Origin: Pseudovibrio axinellae
Lineage (GTDB): Bacteria > Pseudomonadota > Alphaproteobacteria > Rhizobiales > Stappiaceae
Assembly (NCBI RefSeq): GCF_900110875.1
Contig: NZ_FOFM01000006.1
Location: 62,001 to 126,000, forward strand
Length of the DNA: 64,000 bases
Direction of reading: 5' to 3'
The position numbers and the translations under genes were made by a program. Each line of letters begins with the position of its first letter. The stretch's first letter is position 1. Below are positions 54,832 to 63,997 of the stretch, in pieces. Below the pieces are notes generated by a model. It was given only the letters and a program-made list of their open reading frames with translations. It made no database searches and had not been told where the DNA came from.

Positions 54832-56481
54832 TTAACGCGTAAGCGGCTTGTATTTGATACGGCTTGGGTCAGCAGCGTGTGCACCCAAACGACGTACTTT
54901 GTCTTTCTCATAATCTTCAAAGTTACCTTCAAACCACTCAACATGGCTGTCGCCTTCAAAGGCCAACATGTGTGTTGCAAGACGGTCAAGGAACATACGA
55001 TCGTGCGAGATAACCACGGCACAACCTGCATAGTTCTCAAGCGCATCTTCAAGAGCTGCAAGAGTTTCAGTGTCAAGATCGTTGGTCGGCTCATCGAGCA
55101 GAAGAACGTTTGCACCTGTTTTAAGAACCTTAGCCAGATGAACGCGGTTACGCTGACCACCAGAAAGGTTACCCACTTTTGCCTGCTGGCCTGGGCCCTT
55201 AAAGTTGAAGGAAGAACAGTAAGCGCGTGAGTTGATCTCTTTCTTGTCGAGATAAATCACTTCAGCGCCTTCAGAAATTTCTTCCCAAACGGTCTTATCC
55301 GGGTCTAGCTTATCGCGGGACTGATCCACATAACCAAGGTGAACGCGGTCACTAACAACCACATCACCACTGTCCGGCTTTTCCTGACCTGACAGCATCT
55401 TAAAGAGTGTAGATTTACCAGCACCGTTGGGACCAATGATGCCAACAATACCACCACGAGGCAGTTTGAACGACAGGTCATCAATCAGCAAACGATCACC
55501 AAAGCCTTTAGAAACACCTTGAACGTCGATGACATTGTTGCCAAGACGCTCACCAACAGGGATCAGGATCTGCTCGATAGAAGGCATGCGCTCTTCTTGT
55601 GCAGTCAACAGAGCATCATAAGCATTGATACGGGCTTTTGACTTGGTCTGACGGCCCTTCGGCGTCATGCCCATCCATTCCTGCTCGCGCTTAATAGCGC
55701 GCGAACGAGCCATGTTCTCACGGCCTTCCTGCTCCATACGCTTGGTCTTCTGGCCAAGGTACGTGGAGTAGTTGCCTTCATAAGGAATGCCCTGACCGCG
55801 GTCGAGCTCCAAGATCCAGCCAGTCACGTTATCAAGGAAGTAGCGATCGTGGGTGATGATCAACACTGAGCCCTTGAACTCGCGCAGGTGGCGTTCCAGC
55901 CAGTGTACGGTTTCAGCGTCAAGGTGGTTGGTAGGCTCATCAAGCAGCATCAGGTCAGGCTCAGAAAGAAGCAGCTGACACAGTGCAATACGACGACGTT
56001 CACCACCGGAAAGGTTGTTTACAGGTGAGTCGGATGGAGGACAGCGAAGCGCTTCCATTGCCATCTCAACCTGGCTTTCCAGATTCCAAAGGTCCTGCGC
56101 ATCAATGATGTCCTGCAGCTGAGCGCCTTCATCGGCGGTCTCGTCAGAGTAGTTCATCATCAACTCGTTGTAGCGGTCTACAAGAGCCTGTTTGTGCGCA
56201 ACGCCTTCCATGACGTTTTCAAGAACGGTTTTGTCCTCGTTCAGCTTCGGCTCCTGTGGCAGATAGCCCACTTTAGCGCCTTCTGCTGCCCAAGCTTCAC
56301 CGGTGTACTCTTTGTCCAGACCAGCCATGATCTTCAAAAGAGTGGATTTACCTGCACCGTTAGGTCCCAAAATGCCGATTTTCGCATCTGGGTAGAATGA
56401 CAGATGGATATTATCGAGAACTTTTTTATTGCCGTAGGCCTTGGAGACCCCGTGCATATGATAGATGAACTGGCGCGCCAT
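54832..56481 (-). CDS. ettA: EttA, ABC-F translational throttle ATPase
   Basis: The 549-residue protein has two ABC ATPase domains and no membrane part. Domain 1: GPNGAGKSTLLKIMAGL, LSGGERRRIALCQLLL, DEPTNHLDAE. Domain 2: GPNGAGKSTLFKMLSG, LSGGQRNRVHLAKVL, DEPTNDLDTE. The linker and the AYDALLTAQEERMPS region match EttA, which binds the ribosomal E site and gates translation according to ADP/ATP. The start MARQFIYHM at 56481 is preferred to the frame's upstream extension, which is not conserved in the family. Confidence 0.95.
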   Translation of the reverse strand: MARQFIYHMHGVSKAYGNKKVLDNIHLSFYPDAKIGILGPNGAGKSTLLKIMAGLDKEYTGEAWAAEGAKVGYLPQEPKLNEDKTVLENVMEGVAHKQALVDRYNELMMNYSDETADEGAQLQDIIDAQDLWNLESQVEMAMEALRCPPSDSPVNNLSGGERRRIALCQLLLSEPDLMLLDEPTNHLDAETVHWLERHLREFKGSVLIITHDRYFLDNVTGWILELDRGQGIPYEGNYSTYLGQKTKRMEQEGRENMARSRAIKREQEWMGMTPKGRQTKSKARINAYDALLTAQEERMPSIEQILIPVGERLGNNVIDVQGVSKGFGDRLLIDDLSFKLPRGGIVGIIGPNGAGKSTLFKMLSGQEKPDSGDVVVSDRVHLGYVDQSRDKLDPDKTVWEEISEGAEVIYLDKKEINSRAYCSSFNFKGPGQQAKVGNLSGGQRNRVHLAKVLKTGANVLLLDEPTNDLDTETLAALEDALENYAGCAVVISHDRMFLDRLATHMLAFEGDSHVEWFEGNFEDYEKDKVRRLGAHAADPSRIKYKPLTR

Positions 56482-56635
56482 GGGGTGCCTGCATCTCCTG
56501 ATCTGAGTAAACTTAAGAAATCTCTGAGGGCACTCATAATGGAAGCTGCGCCAAGGGGCAATCAATAACGTTTCTGGCGCGATTGATTCCGCCCATTTTT
56601 GTTGGTTTTTCTAGATATTTTCCGCCAACAAAAAA

Positions 56636-56660
56636 GGGCAACTGCCTTACGCAGCCACCC
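56636..56660 (-). terminator. Terminator of the CbiM-like gene
   Basis: On the minus strand GGGTGGCTGC / GCAGTTGCCC (three G-U pairs) with a short loop is followed by TTTTTTG, ~46 nt beyond the stop. Confidence 0.75.
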
Positions 56661-56706
56661 TTCTTCAAAATCTAACAACTTAAATCAGCTTATAAGCTGT
56701 TTAAGC

Positions 56707-57372
56707 TCATACAAGTTTCAACTGCGGCACAACAGTCAAATTCTTAACAATCACGTTGCCTTCAAACGCTTTCAGGCCTTTAACAGCGATAAACGTCACA
56801 ACCGGCTCAAGTGCAACAATGGCAAGGTAAGACAAAGCAAACTGGCCCCATGCAGCGAACGGGGTAGCCACATCACCAATCATCAACCAGAAGCCGACCA
56901 TACCGGTAACACCAGTGTAGTACATAGCGTCCAGCTTCAAAATCTGCGCAAAGCTCACGCGTTTGGCAAGTTTTTGATTAAACAGCTTGCTGCCAGACAG
57001 ATAGTGAACGGAAATCAAAGGCAGGATCAGTGAAAGGCTGTTCACGCCAAGATGGTAAAGATCTTGCGGATCAAACACCAGTCCCTGGAAAAGAAGGCCA
57101 AGGCCAAAGCCCAGAACAACCGGCGTAAAGCCAAGTGTCAGATACATGGCCATTGCGCCAACAAAGTGTAGCTCAGACGGTCCAACGGACATATGGAAGC
57201 TCTGCATAAATACAGAGAAGAACGCCGCGGCCAGAAGGGTCTTGAACGGTACCAGAGGATTTTTCAAAAACTCAGAGGCTTGCAATTTTGCTGCCCAGAG
57301 CAATGTGCCCACAGCACCCACATTTGCAGCAATAACTTTAGCCGCGGAAACATATCCCGGTTCTACATGCAT
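56707..57372 (-). CDS. CbiM-like cobalt transporter (energy-coupling factor permease)
   Basis: The protein has about 221 residues and six or seven hydrophobic helices. It starts MHVEPGYVSAAKVIAANVGA, with His2 where CbiM uses its N-terminal metal-binding His, and has a conserved-type FHMSVGPSELHFVGA loop. CbiM is the substrate-capture subunit of cobalt/nickel ECF transporters. No CbiQ/CbiO neighbour is seen, so partner subunits must be elsewhere or absent. GGAGA precedes the ATG at 57372. A cobalamin riboswitch lies just upstream, tying expression to B12 levels. Confidence 0.82.
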   Translation of the reverse strand: MHVEPGYVSAAKVIAANVGAVGTLLWAAKLQASEFLKNPLVPFKTLLAAAFFSVFMQSFHMSVGPSELHFVGAMAMYLTLGFTPVVLGFGLGLLFQGLVFDPQDLYHLGVNSLSLILPLISVHYLSGSKLFNQKLAKRVSFAQILKLDAMYYTGVTGMVGFWLMIGDVATPFAAWGQFALSYLAIVALEPVVTFIAVKGLKAFEGNVIVKNLTVVPQLKLV

Positions 57373-57437
57373 AATTTCGTCTCCTATTCGCACCCACCGT
57401 GCGAGAGCTCTTAAAAAAAGAGCGATTGATATCAAAC

Positions 57438-57623
57438 ATTGGGCAGGTTTCCTGGCTCATGGCTTCTGCATCCATCGCCTTCCCAGAGACCCTCTCCAGT
57501 GGCTTTTATGATAGACGCACCACGTAACAGTTGCGGGGGCAGCTGCGGCTTGGGCCCATCTTTGGTCATCCCTACCGCATTCCCTTTTCATCAAAGAAGC
57601 TTAGCTTCAATAGAACCCAACAG
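57438..57623 (-). promoter_or_regulatory. Cobalamin (B12) riboswitch
   Basis: On the minus strand the conserved blocks occur in order: AAGCCGCAGCTGCCCCCGCA (B12 box region), AAAGCCACTGG, GGGAAGGCG and GAGCCAGGAAACCTGCCC. It lies between -65 and -250 of the CbiM-like start. Family knowledge: AdoCbl binding represses downstream cobalt/B12 uptake genes. Boundaries are estimated to within ~10 nt. Confidence 0.93.
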
Positions 57624-57987
57624 CCGGAATATCGTAGATTACGCGGCAATACACAACCAGAAATAAGAATAACTTTGGATAAGCTGCAACCCTAAGATTT
57701 GCTGGCAGATAAAGCGAGCCTGAGGTGTAGGCAAAAAAAGAGGCGTGCACCCAGTGGTACACGCCTTTAAGAAAGTTGACACTCCCCCATCCGAGTGCCA
57801 GCCGAAGCTGAACACAGAGATATCAGAGGGCACCAAGTCTTCATTGATCTTCATCAAACCAGATAAAATTATCTGGTAAACTTCGAATATTATTTTTACT
57901 TACAGGACTAAGAAGACTTTCAATCGATTTAAACTAGAACCACTCAAATATAACCAAAAACAATTCAACCGAAGCCTCTGTAATTTC
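57624..57987. other. Intergenic region between CbiM riboswitch and HAD-like gene
   Basis: About 360 nt. It contains the terminator at 57741-57766 and a palindrome, ACCAGATAA-AA-TTATCTGGT (57858-57877). A minus-strand 72-codon frame crosses the terminator and is not credible. The riboswitch transcript probably starts around 57640-57700. Confidence 0.5.
57741..57766 (-). terminator. Terminator downstream of the HAD-like gene
   Basis: On the minus strand AGGCGTG / CACGCCT with a 12-nt loop is followed by CTTTTTTTGCC. It lies ~220 nt past the HAD-like gene's stop. Confidence 0.75.
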
Positions 57988-58806
57988 CTACTGGTTATTA
58001 GTGAGAGTTGTTTCAGATGGTGGTTGCCATGAAAACTTCCTTTGCCAATGCACGCTTGGGGAGATCACAAAGTTCCATGAACTTGAACGCTGGTCCTGTG
58101 TACCTGAAGTTGCATCGGGACTGACGCCAACTACACTGCCCTCCTCTACAATCTGGAGTTTGAGAGTACCCTCCTCTTGGCTTGCAAGGTCAAGCAGGCC
58201 CAGATCTCCATGCGTGCGCCCAAGAAACACTTTGGGCTCTGAACCAATTCTCTCCCAAATTGCTTTGGCCAAATCATTTGGTTGATTCGCGTTGGGCTTG
58301 TTGGATATCTCGATGACCCTATTGCGCGGCACGCCATAGTTCAGCTTCGCCATCGAGCGGTCGACCTCATGATCACCAAAGCTCAAAACCCATATTTGAA
58401 ACTGACGTTCCTTTAAAAAGCCGACCAGCTCAATCAAGGGCTGGTACGCAAATTCTCGGTAGCGTGCACCAACAGCTTGAGGTCCCTCCAAAGACAAAAG
58501 GGCTCTCACATCTTCTGTGTAGACAGATAAGAGGCTCAGATCATTGGGCGTTTTGGGCGTAGCAACCTTTCCATCGGCCTCAGCGAGTACCTCGCTCCAC
58601 AAAGCACCATCACCAACCAGTACAGCAACGCGCTCATCCAGCTTTACATATTCCGGACTGCCACCGCGCCCCATCCGCTCAATGCTCTCGATGATCCCAT
58701 GACGGAGCTTACCTTCGTTCCAGCTCGGCAGAATATTATCCCGCTCTCCACCGGTTGGCTGCATAACTGCTATGGCTGAGTATAAAAACAAGCTGGACCA
58801 CTGCAT
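57988..58806 (-). CDS. HAD-superfamily protein lacking the catalytic nucleophile (pseudoenzyme)
   Basis: The 272-residue protein aligns with secreted/acid-phosphatase-like HAD proteins: LPSWNEGKLRHGIIESIERM, then the motif I region AVLVGDGALW where the family has FDNDGTLW, FAYQPLIELVGFLKERQFQIWVLSF for motif II, and GRTHGDLGLLDLAS for motif IV. The nucleophilic Asp is Val64, the motif Thr is Ala68, and the motif IV first Asp is His; only Asp66 remains. Hydrolase activity is therefore not expected, yet the frame is intact. The N-terminus (MQWSSLFLYSAIAVM) may be a weak signal. Upstream is ~190 nt of intergenic DNA. Confidence 0.78.
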   Translation of the reverse strand: MQWSSLFLYSAIAVMQPTGGERDNILPSWNEGKLRHGIIESIERMGRGGSPEYVKLDERVAVLVGDGALWSEVLAEADGKVATPKTPNDLSLLSVYTEDVRALLSLEGPQAVGARYREFAYQPLIELVGFLKERQFQIWVLSFGDHEVDRSMAKLNYGVPRNRVIEISNKPNANQPNDLAKAIWERIGSEPKVFLGRTHGDLGLLDLASQEEGTLKLQIVEEGSVVGVSPDATSGTQDQRSSSWNFVISPSVHWQRKFSWQPPSETTLTNNQ

Positions 58807-59000
58807 CTGTCAAGATCACCTTGATGCTGTTCAAGCAAACTTGGTGACGTAGAATGCATATCAATTGCACATAAAACATGAACTAAACGCGCTTGAGAAA
58901 AGAGATCACTTTCACAGTTGATGAGTCTCACGTATTTCCTCTCCACTTTAATGTTAATTCAAGCGCAGCATGCAAAACATCGAATAGAAAACGAGGGTAT

Positions 59001-62000
59001 TTACCAGCCTACCGGCGCGTTGACAGTCACACGGCTCCGTCCTGCGCCATGTTTAAGCACTTGAACTTGAACAGGTATTCTGTCCTTCAATGCTTCCACA
59101 TGGCTAATCACGCCAACTTTTCTTCCTTGCCCCTGCAACATCTCCAGTGCATCGATCGCAAGGTCGAGGCTTTCCGCATCCAATGATCCAAAGCCCTCGT
59201 CAATAAACAGCGTATCAACAAACGATTGCCGCCCCTCCAAACCTGAGAGAGCTAGGGCAAGGCTGAGGGAAATAAGGAAGCGTTCTCCGCCACTTAAAGA
59301 GCGTGTGGAACGCGGTGTGTCGCCCATATCCCGGTCAACGACAAACAAACCGAGACCAAAATCCGCCCGTTTCAACTGGTAGCGTGGCTTAAGCTGCTGC
59401 AGCTGCTTGTTTGCCAGCTCCACCAGGAGATCGAGGGTAACACCTTGGGCCACCTTCTGGAATTTGGAGCCATCAGCAGACCCAATCGCCTCAGAAAGAG
59501 CACCCCAAACCAGCGCATTTTCTCTGGCTTCCTGCAATAACCCCATGATCTGCTGTGCTTTTTGGAGAGCTTGTGCGTCCACGCGTAGTTTCTCCGCGCC
59601 CACGCCTTTGCTCACCTGCAACTCCGAAAGAGCAAGCCGCTTACTCTCCAGCCGGGAGGATAACTCCTCGCCTGCTTCATCCGGCATCTTGAGCCTTCGA
59701 ACGTCATCAAGCTCTTTCGCCCAGGTAGCAACTGCGGTTTGAGCGGCAGCCAGGCCATCATCGAGAGCTTTCAGCTCAGCAACAAGCCCATCCCACTCCG
59801 CATGGCTGCGCTCGTTAAGCCCCTGATAGACATCATGAGACAAACCAAGCTGCGAAAGCTTTATATTTAACTCGTCATTGCAGCGTGTTAGCACTAAAAC
59901 AGCTTTTTCCTCAGCCGTCTTCGCAACAGCTAATCCAGCCTCCAGGCGTGCCCATTCCTTGTCTGCGTTGTTTTGTGCGTTGGTTGCGTTGGTTGAGCGT
60001 TCTTTTGCGTTGCTATGTTTGTTTTGGAAAGTTTGGCGGTGTTCTTTGGTCGGTTCCCCGTCAAGCAACTTACTGCGCGCATCTTTGCGCTCATGATGCA
60101 ATTTGCGCAGCTCCTCCAGCTTGCCCATCAGCTCACCAGATGTTTTCACAAGCCCATCGCGCTGAGCCTTTAAACCACCGGTCTCTTTCTCTAGGGATTG
60201 CAGCGCAGAAGACGTTATCCCCTCTTGCAGCTCCAGTTGTTCCCATGTGGAGATACGCTCTTGCAGGTGCGCCTTTAAGCCTGCGATGTCATCACCGAGG
60301 GAGCCAATTGTCAGCTCTCCATCCAGAAGTGTTTTCCGCACACGTTCTTCAAGCCGGGAACGCGCCTCTGTATTCTCATTCTGGCGTGCTTCAACCTTTG
60401 AAAGCTCAATACGTGTTGATGAAACAGCTTCAGCTTTCTGCTGTTGTTCCTTTGCTGTTTTCTGGTGTGCATCACGAAGGCTGCGAAGCTTGGTCTCCAC
60501 CTGCTCCATATCCTTTCGCAAGGCCTCCTCCTTTTCAAGGACACTGCGCAACGCAGTCAGCTTCTCTTCTGCCTGTTCCACAACACCGTTGAGCAGATCG
60601 GGATCATCCAAAACAGCAGCAAGTGTCAGCTCAACCTCAAACGGGGCAGCAAGTAAAGCCCAACCGTCTTTAAGACCTGCGTGCAATTGGTCTGCGTCCT
60701 GCGCATACTTGGCCGCTTGAGCAGTGGCGTTGGTATGCGAAGCCTCACAGGCCGCCAAATCGCGGTTAAGCCTATCTAAGCTCTGCTGTGCAACTGCTCT
60801 AGCTTCTTCCGCTTCTTTGCGCTGTAGAAACACGTCGCCGAACAGCGAATCCAACGCAGCCCGGCCCTCCTGTGTATCAATAGGGTGATGGTCAGAGCCA
60901 CACACAGGGCACGGTGCGTCATCAACCAGCTCTGCGCGCAGGGCTTTTACCTGGTTTCCTTGCGCCGCTTCAGCAACGGTAGATAGGCCCCTTGCTTTTT
61001 CGAGAGCTTCTTCTCGAAAGCTAAGCTCAACAGCAGCTTTCTCTTTGGCCTGCTTCAAGCCTGCCATTTGGCTTTCCAGCTTTTTCCATGTGGCCTTCTC
61101 GCTGTCTCTGTTACGCTTTGCCCGCAGGAAGTGGCGTGAGTTTTCCTGCAGCTTCTCAGCACGTTGACGGAATGCTGAAAGCTGCTCCATGCCTTTGCGC
61201 GCAGTATTTCCGCCCAGCTCAGCAACACGAGCTTTTTTAGCAGTCAGTGCCGCCTCGCAGCCTTCCAGCTCACTCACAAACTGCTCAAGCTTCGAGGTCA
61301 GCTTGCTTTGAATTTCGCAAAGTTCCGTATCACGTTTGCGCGTTTCAACCAGCCGTTCAGCATTTTGGGAGAGCGCAAGCTGTATGCGCTCAAAATCATC
61401 CAAATCTGCATCAAGGGTTTCGCGGCGATCTTTCAAAACCTTGGTCGCACTCAGCCGCGCCATCTGCTCTTTCACAGTGGCTTGCAAAGCTTTCTGCTCG
61501 TCCAATGCTTTATCGTGCTCAGATACAGCCTCTTGCGCACGCGCGGCCTCACTTGCAGCGCTATCAGAGCGTTCGCGCAACTGCTTTCCGTCAGCTTCAA
61601 GCTCAACCAGCTTGGTATCCAGCTGTTCGGCCGCACTCCATTGCGGCGCCAGCTTTTCAAGCTCCGCTTCAAGTTCATTGAAAACAGCAGAGGCCTGCGT
61701 TGCCACGTCGGTTTTTGCAGCAAGGTCCTTCTTTGCCCCATCCAGCATAATCTGGGTGTCTTGTGAGACAGAGCGCGCATCTGAAGCAGACTTCGTTGCC
61801 TCAACAACCTTCTGGTTGATCGGTTCCAAGGACCTGATGCGTTCAAACTGCTCCTTCAAATCCCGCTTGGTCTGTGCAGCTTCCGAGCGCGCCTTTAGCG
61901 CAACAAACTCGTCTTGGGCAGTGTCCAAACGCTTTTTGGTATCATCCAGCTTTTGCAAATGGGTCAACGACTTGGCAATGGCGTCCATGTCGCTTTGCAA

Positions 62001-62750
62001 AGCCTTGGATTGAGCATCCAAAGCTGCCTGTTGCTCCTGCAAAGCTGTACGCTCGCCTTCGTCCAACAGGCCGGCTACCTCCGATTTTTCTTCCAGTTTG
62101 GCAACGGCCTCTTTTGCTTCAGAGGCACTTTGGAAAACCTTTCGGGAGATATCGCGGTACTTTTGGGTGCCCGTTACCTTTTCAAGCAGGGCTGCCCGCT
62201 CATTATCGTTGGCTTTCAAAAAGGCATCAAAATCGCCCTGAGCCAGCAAAACTGTCCGTTTAAACTGCTCGTAAGTTAAGCCAAGCCGCTCTTCAACGGC
62301 TGCATCAACCTGCTTGATACCGCTTTCAAGAGCAGCATTGTCCTGAATACGAACTAAAGAACGCTCGACATTTTGCAGCTTGCCCGATGCCTTGTTGCGC
62401 GCACGGCGCACAGTCCAGCGCGCACGGTACCCTTCGCCATCAGCCCCAACAAAGTCCGCCTCAGCAAAACCAGAGACTGCGCCACGTGTCAGCACAGTGC
62501 GGGGATTGGTCTCTTTCAAATCAGAGCCGGCAACATCTGGCACATTGTCACTGCTGCCAGCCGCACTCAGCCGCGGGCATTGACCAAACAAAGCAAGACA
62601 CAAGCCATCCAAAAGCGTGGATTTGCCTGCACCGGTCTCACCGGTAATGGCAAACAAACCAGCCCCTTTGAGCGGCTCCTGCTCAAGGTTGACTTCAAAA
62701 GGAGCTGCCAGACTGGCAAGGTTTTCGCCACGCACCGCTAGAATACGCAT
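59001..62750 (-). CDS. sbcC: SbcC, SMC-like nuclease ATPase
   Basis: The 1249-residue Rad50-like ATPase partners SbcD in the SbcCD hairpin/DNA-end nuclease. Walker A is ITGETGAGKST (residues 35-45). Long coiled-coil arms flank the zinc hook CPVC (Cys614, Cys617). The signature SLSGGERFLISLSLALALSG and Walker B DTLFIDEGFGSLDAESLD lie at the C-terminus. The ATG overlaps the sbcD TAA by one base (TAATG), so translation is coupled. Confidence 0.96.
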   Translation of the reverse strand: MRILAVRGENLASLAAPFEVNLEQEPLKGAGLFAITGETGAGKSTLLDGLCLALFGQCPRLSAAGSSDNVPDVAGSDLKETNPRTVLTRGAVSGFAEADFVGADGEGYRARWTVRRARNKASGKLQNVERSLVRIQDNAALESGIKQVDAAVEERLGLTYEQFKRTVLLAQGDFDAFLKANDNERAALLEKVTGTQKYRDISRKVFQSASEAKEAVAKLEEKSEVAGLLDEGERTALQEQQAALDAQSKALQSDMDAIAKSLTHLQKLDDTKKRLDTAQDEFVALKARSEAAQTKRDLKEQFERIRSLEPINQKVVEATKSASDARSVSQDTQIMLDGAKKDLAAKTDVATQASAVFNELEAELEKLAPQWSAAEQLDTKLVELEADGKQLRERSDSAASEAARAQEAVSEHDKALDEQKALQATVKEQMARLSATKVLKDRRETLDADLDDFERIQLALSQNAERLVETRKRDTELCEIQSKLTSKLEQFVSELEGCEAALTAKKARVAELGGNTARKGMEQLSAFRQRAEKLQENSRHFLRAKRNRDSEKATWKKLESQMAGLKQAKEKAAVELSFREEALEKARGLSTVAEAAQGNQVKALRAELVDDAPCPVCGSDHHPIDTQEGRAALDSLFGDVFLQRKEAEEARAVAQQSLDRLNRDLAACEASHTNATAQAAKYAQDADQLHAGLKDGWALLAAPFEVELTLAAVLDDPDLLNGVVEQAEEKLTALRSVLEKEEALRKDMEQVETKLRSLRDAHQKTAKEQQQKAEAVSSTRIELSKVEARQNENTEARSRLEERVRKTLLDGELTIGSLGDDIAGLKAHLQERISTWEQLELQEGITSSALQSLEKETGGLKAQRDGLVKTSGELMGKLEELRKLHHERKDARSKLLDGEPTKEHRQTFQNKHSNAKERSTNATNAQNNADKEWARLEAGLAVAKTAEEKAVLVLTRCNDELNIKLSQLGLSHDVYQGLNERSHAEWDGLVAELKALDDGLAAAQTAVATWAKELDDVRRLKMPDEAGEELSSRLESKRLALSELQVSKGVGAEKLRVDAQALQKAQQIMGLLQEARENALVWGALSEAIGSADGSKFQKVAQGVTLDLLVELANKQLQQLKPRYQLKRADFGLGLFVVDRDMGDTPRSTRSLSGGERFLISLSLALALSGLEGRQSFVDTLFIDEGFGSLDAESLDLAIDALEMLQGQGRKVGVISHVEALKDRIPVQVQVLKHGAGRSRVTVNAPVGW

Positions 62751-63997
62751 TACTCGACCTCCGCTTCTGCGATAGCGCGATAAAAACAGTCCAGATGTTT
62801 GGCATCAGGTTCAATGCCGTGCACCCGCTCAAAAGCGGACTTGAACAACTCATCTGGCTGAACTTCAGAAAGGCGGATAAGGCTCTCAGCCTCTGCGCTA
62901 ATCGGGGCTTGGGTTTGGGGCCGCAAAACGGAAACACCTGCACTACGCACTGGATATTGTGCAAGAATCTGATCCACCTCTGCCTTCAACCCGCTGGCAG
63001 AAACCTGCGGCCTTAAATCCACATGCACAAACGGCTGCTGCTCCACTGGTAATGCACTGTCGAGGCCCAGCGCCTCCAACTCCGGCACCAGCTCTTCCAG
63101 CAGCAACCCGCCATCCCCTTTCAGGCGGTGGAACGCAACCGGACGGTGAAGTCCAAGGCGTTCGATAGAAAGCACACCAGCATCTGAAAAGCTCAACAGG
63201 TTCACACCATGCTTGTAATGTTGCTCTGTGACGGAAAGAGGAAAAGGGGAACCGGAATAGCGAATGGTCTCCTTGCCCACCTTCTGCGGTTTGTGCAGGT
63301 GCCCAAGCGCGACATAAGCAAGATCATCCGGAAACTGCTCCCAAGGCATGGCGTGTTCGCCGCCAATGAGAATGCGCCGCTCCGCCCCTTCCGATTCCAA
63401 ACCACCAGCAACATGCAAATGCCCTGTCGCAATCAACGGCAGGTCACCGATTGCCGCCCTCACCTGAGAAACAGCGGCCTCGTAAAGCTCTGCAACAGCG
63501 CGCACCACAGGAGAGCCTTCGACTGTTGTCGAAAAGCTCAATCCAGGAAGGTCACTCGTGCGTGGGAAAGGCAGTGCCAAAGCATAGGCTTTGACCTCGC
63601 CATCACTGGTTTTGAGTGGAACAAGGTGATGGGACAGATCCAAAGAACCGTCCTGCCTGCGCACCATACCAACCGCTTGCACACCAATCTTTTGCAACAA
63701 AACACCTGGCGCTTCTACGCGCCCGGCGGGGTCATGGTTGCCAGCAGTCAGGACAGTGACCAAATGCGGGCGTTTATCATGAAAGCGAGCCAGCGCTTCA
63801 TAAAGCATCTGCGAAGCTTCAGCAGATGGGTTCTGATTGTCAAAAACATCTCCTGCAACAACCAGCGCGTCCACCTCATGCGCGTCAATCAACTCTTCAA
63901 GCTCGTTGAAAAATTGTTGATGCTCATAGGTACGCGACCAGCCGTTTAGGCTCTGGCCAATATGCCAGTCCGCTGTATGCAGGATTTTCAACGCCAT
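62750..63997 (-). CDS. sbcD: SbcD, Mre11-like nuclease subunit
   Basis: The 415-residue calcineurin-fold nuclease has HTADWHIGQ, VVAGDVFDNQNPS, AGNHDPAGR, GHLHVAGG and ALGHLHKPQ as the metal-binding motifs of the active site, all present. A C-terminal capping/SbcC-binding region follows. It ends by a 1-nt overlap with sbcC. The start ATG 63997 is at the very edge of the window; the promoter lies outside. Confidence 0.96.
   Translation of the reverse strand: MALKILHTADWHIGQSLNGWSRTYEHQQFFNELEELIDAHEVDALVVAGDVFDNQNPSAEASQMLYEALARFHDKRPHLVTVLTAGNHDPAGRVEAPGVLLQKIGVQAVGMVRRQDGSLDLSHHLVPLKTSDGEVKAYALALPFPRTSDLPGLSFSTTVEGSPVVRAVAELYEAAVSQVRAAIGDLPLIATGHLHVAGGLESEGAERRILIGGEHAMPWEQFPDDLAYVALGHLHKPQKVGKETIRYSGSPFPLSVTEQHYKHGVNLLSFSDAGVLSIERLGLHRPVAFHRLKGDGGLLLEELVPELEALGLDSALPVEQQPFVHVDLRPQVSASGLKAEVDQILAQYPVRSAGVSVLRPQTQAPISAEAESLIRLSEVQPDELFKSAFERVHGIEPDAKHLDCFYRAIAEAEVE

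Noticed and set aside
57639-57857. Possible small Cys/Thr-rich peptide reminiscent of a lanthipeptide core
   Set aside because: The Cys/Thr-rich part is encoded by the terminator hairpin itself, the start is weak and no modification enzyme is nearby.
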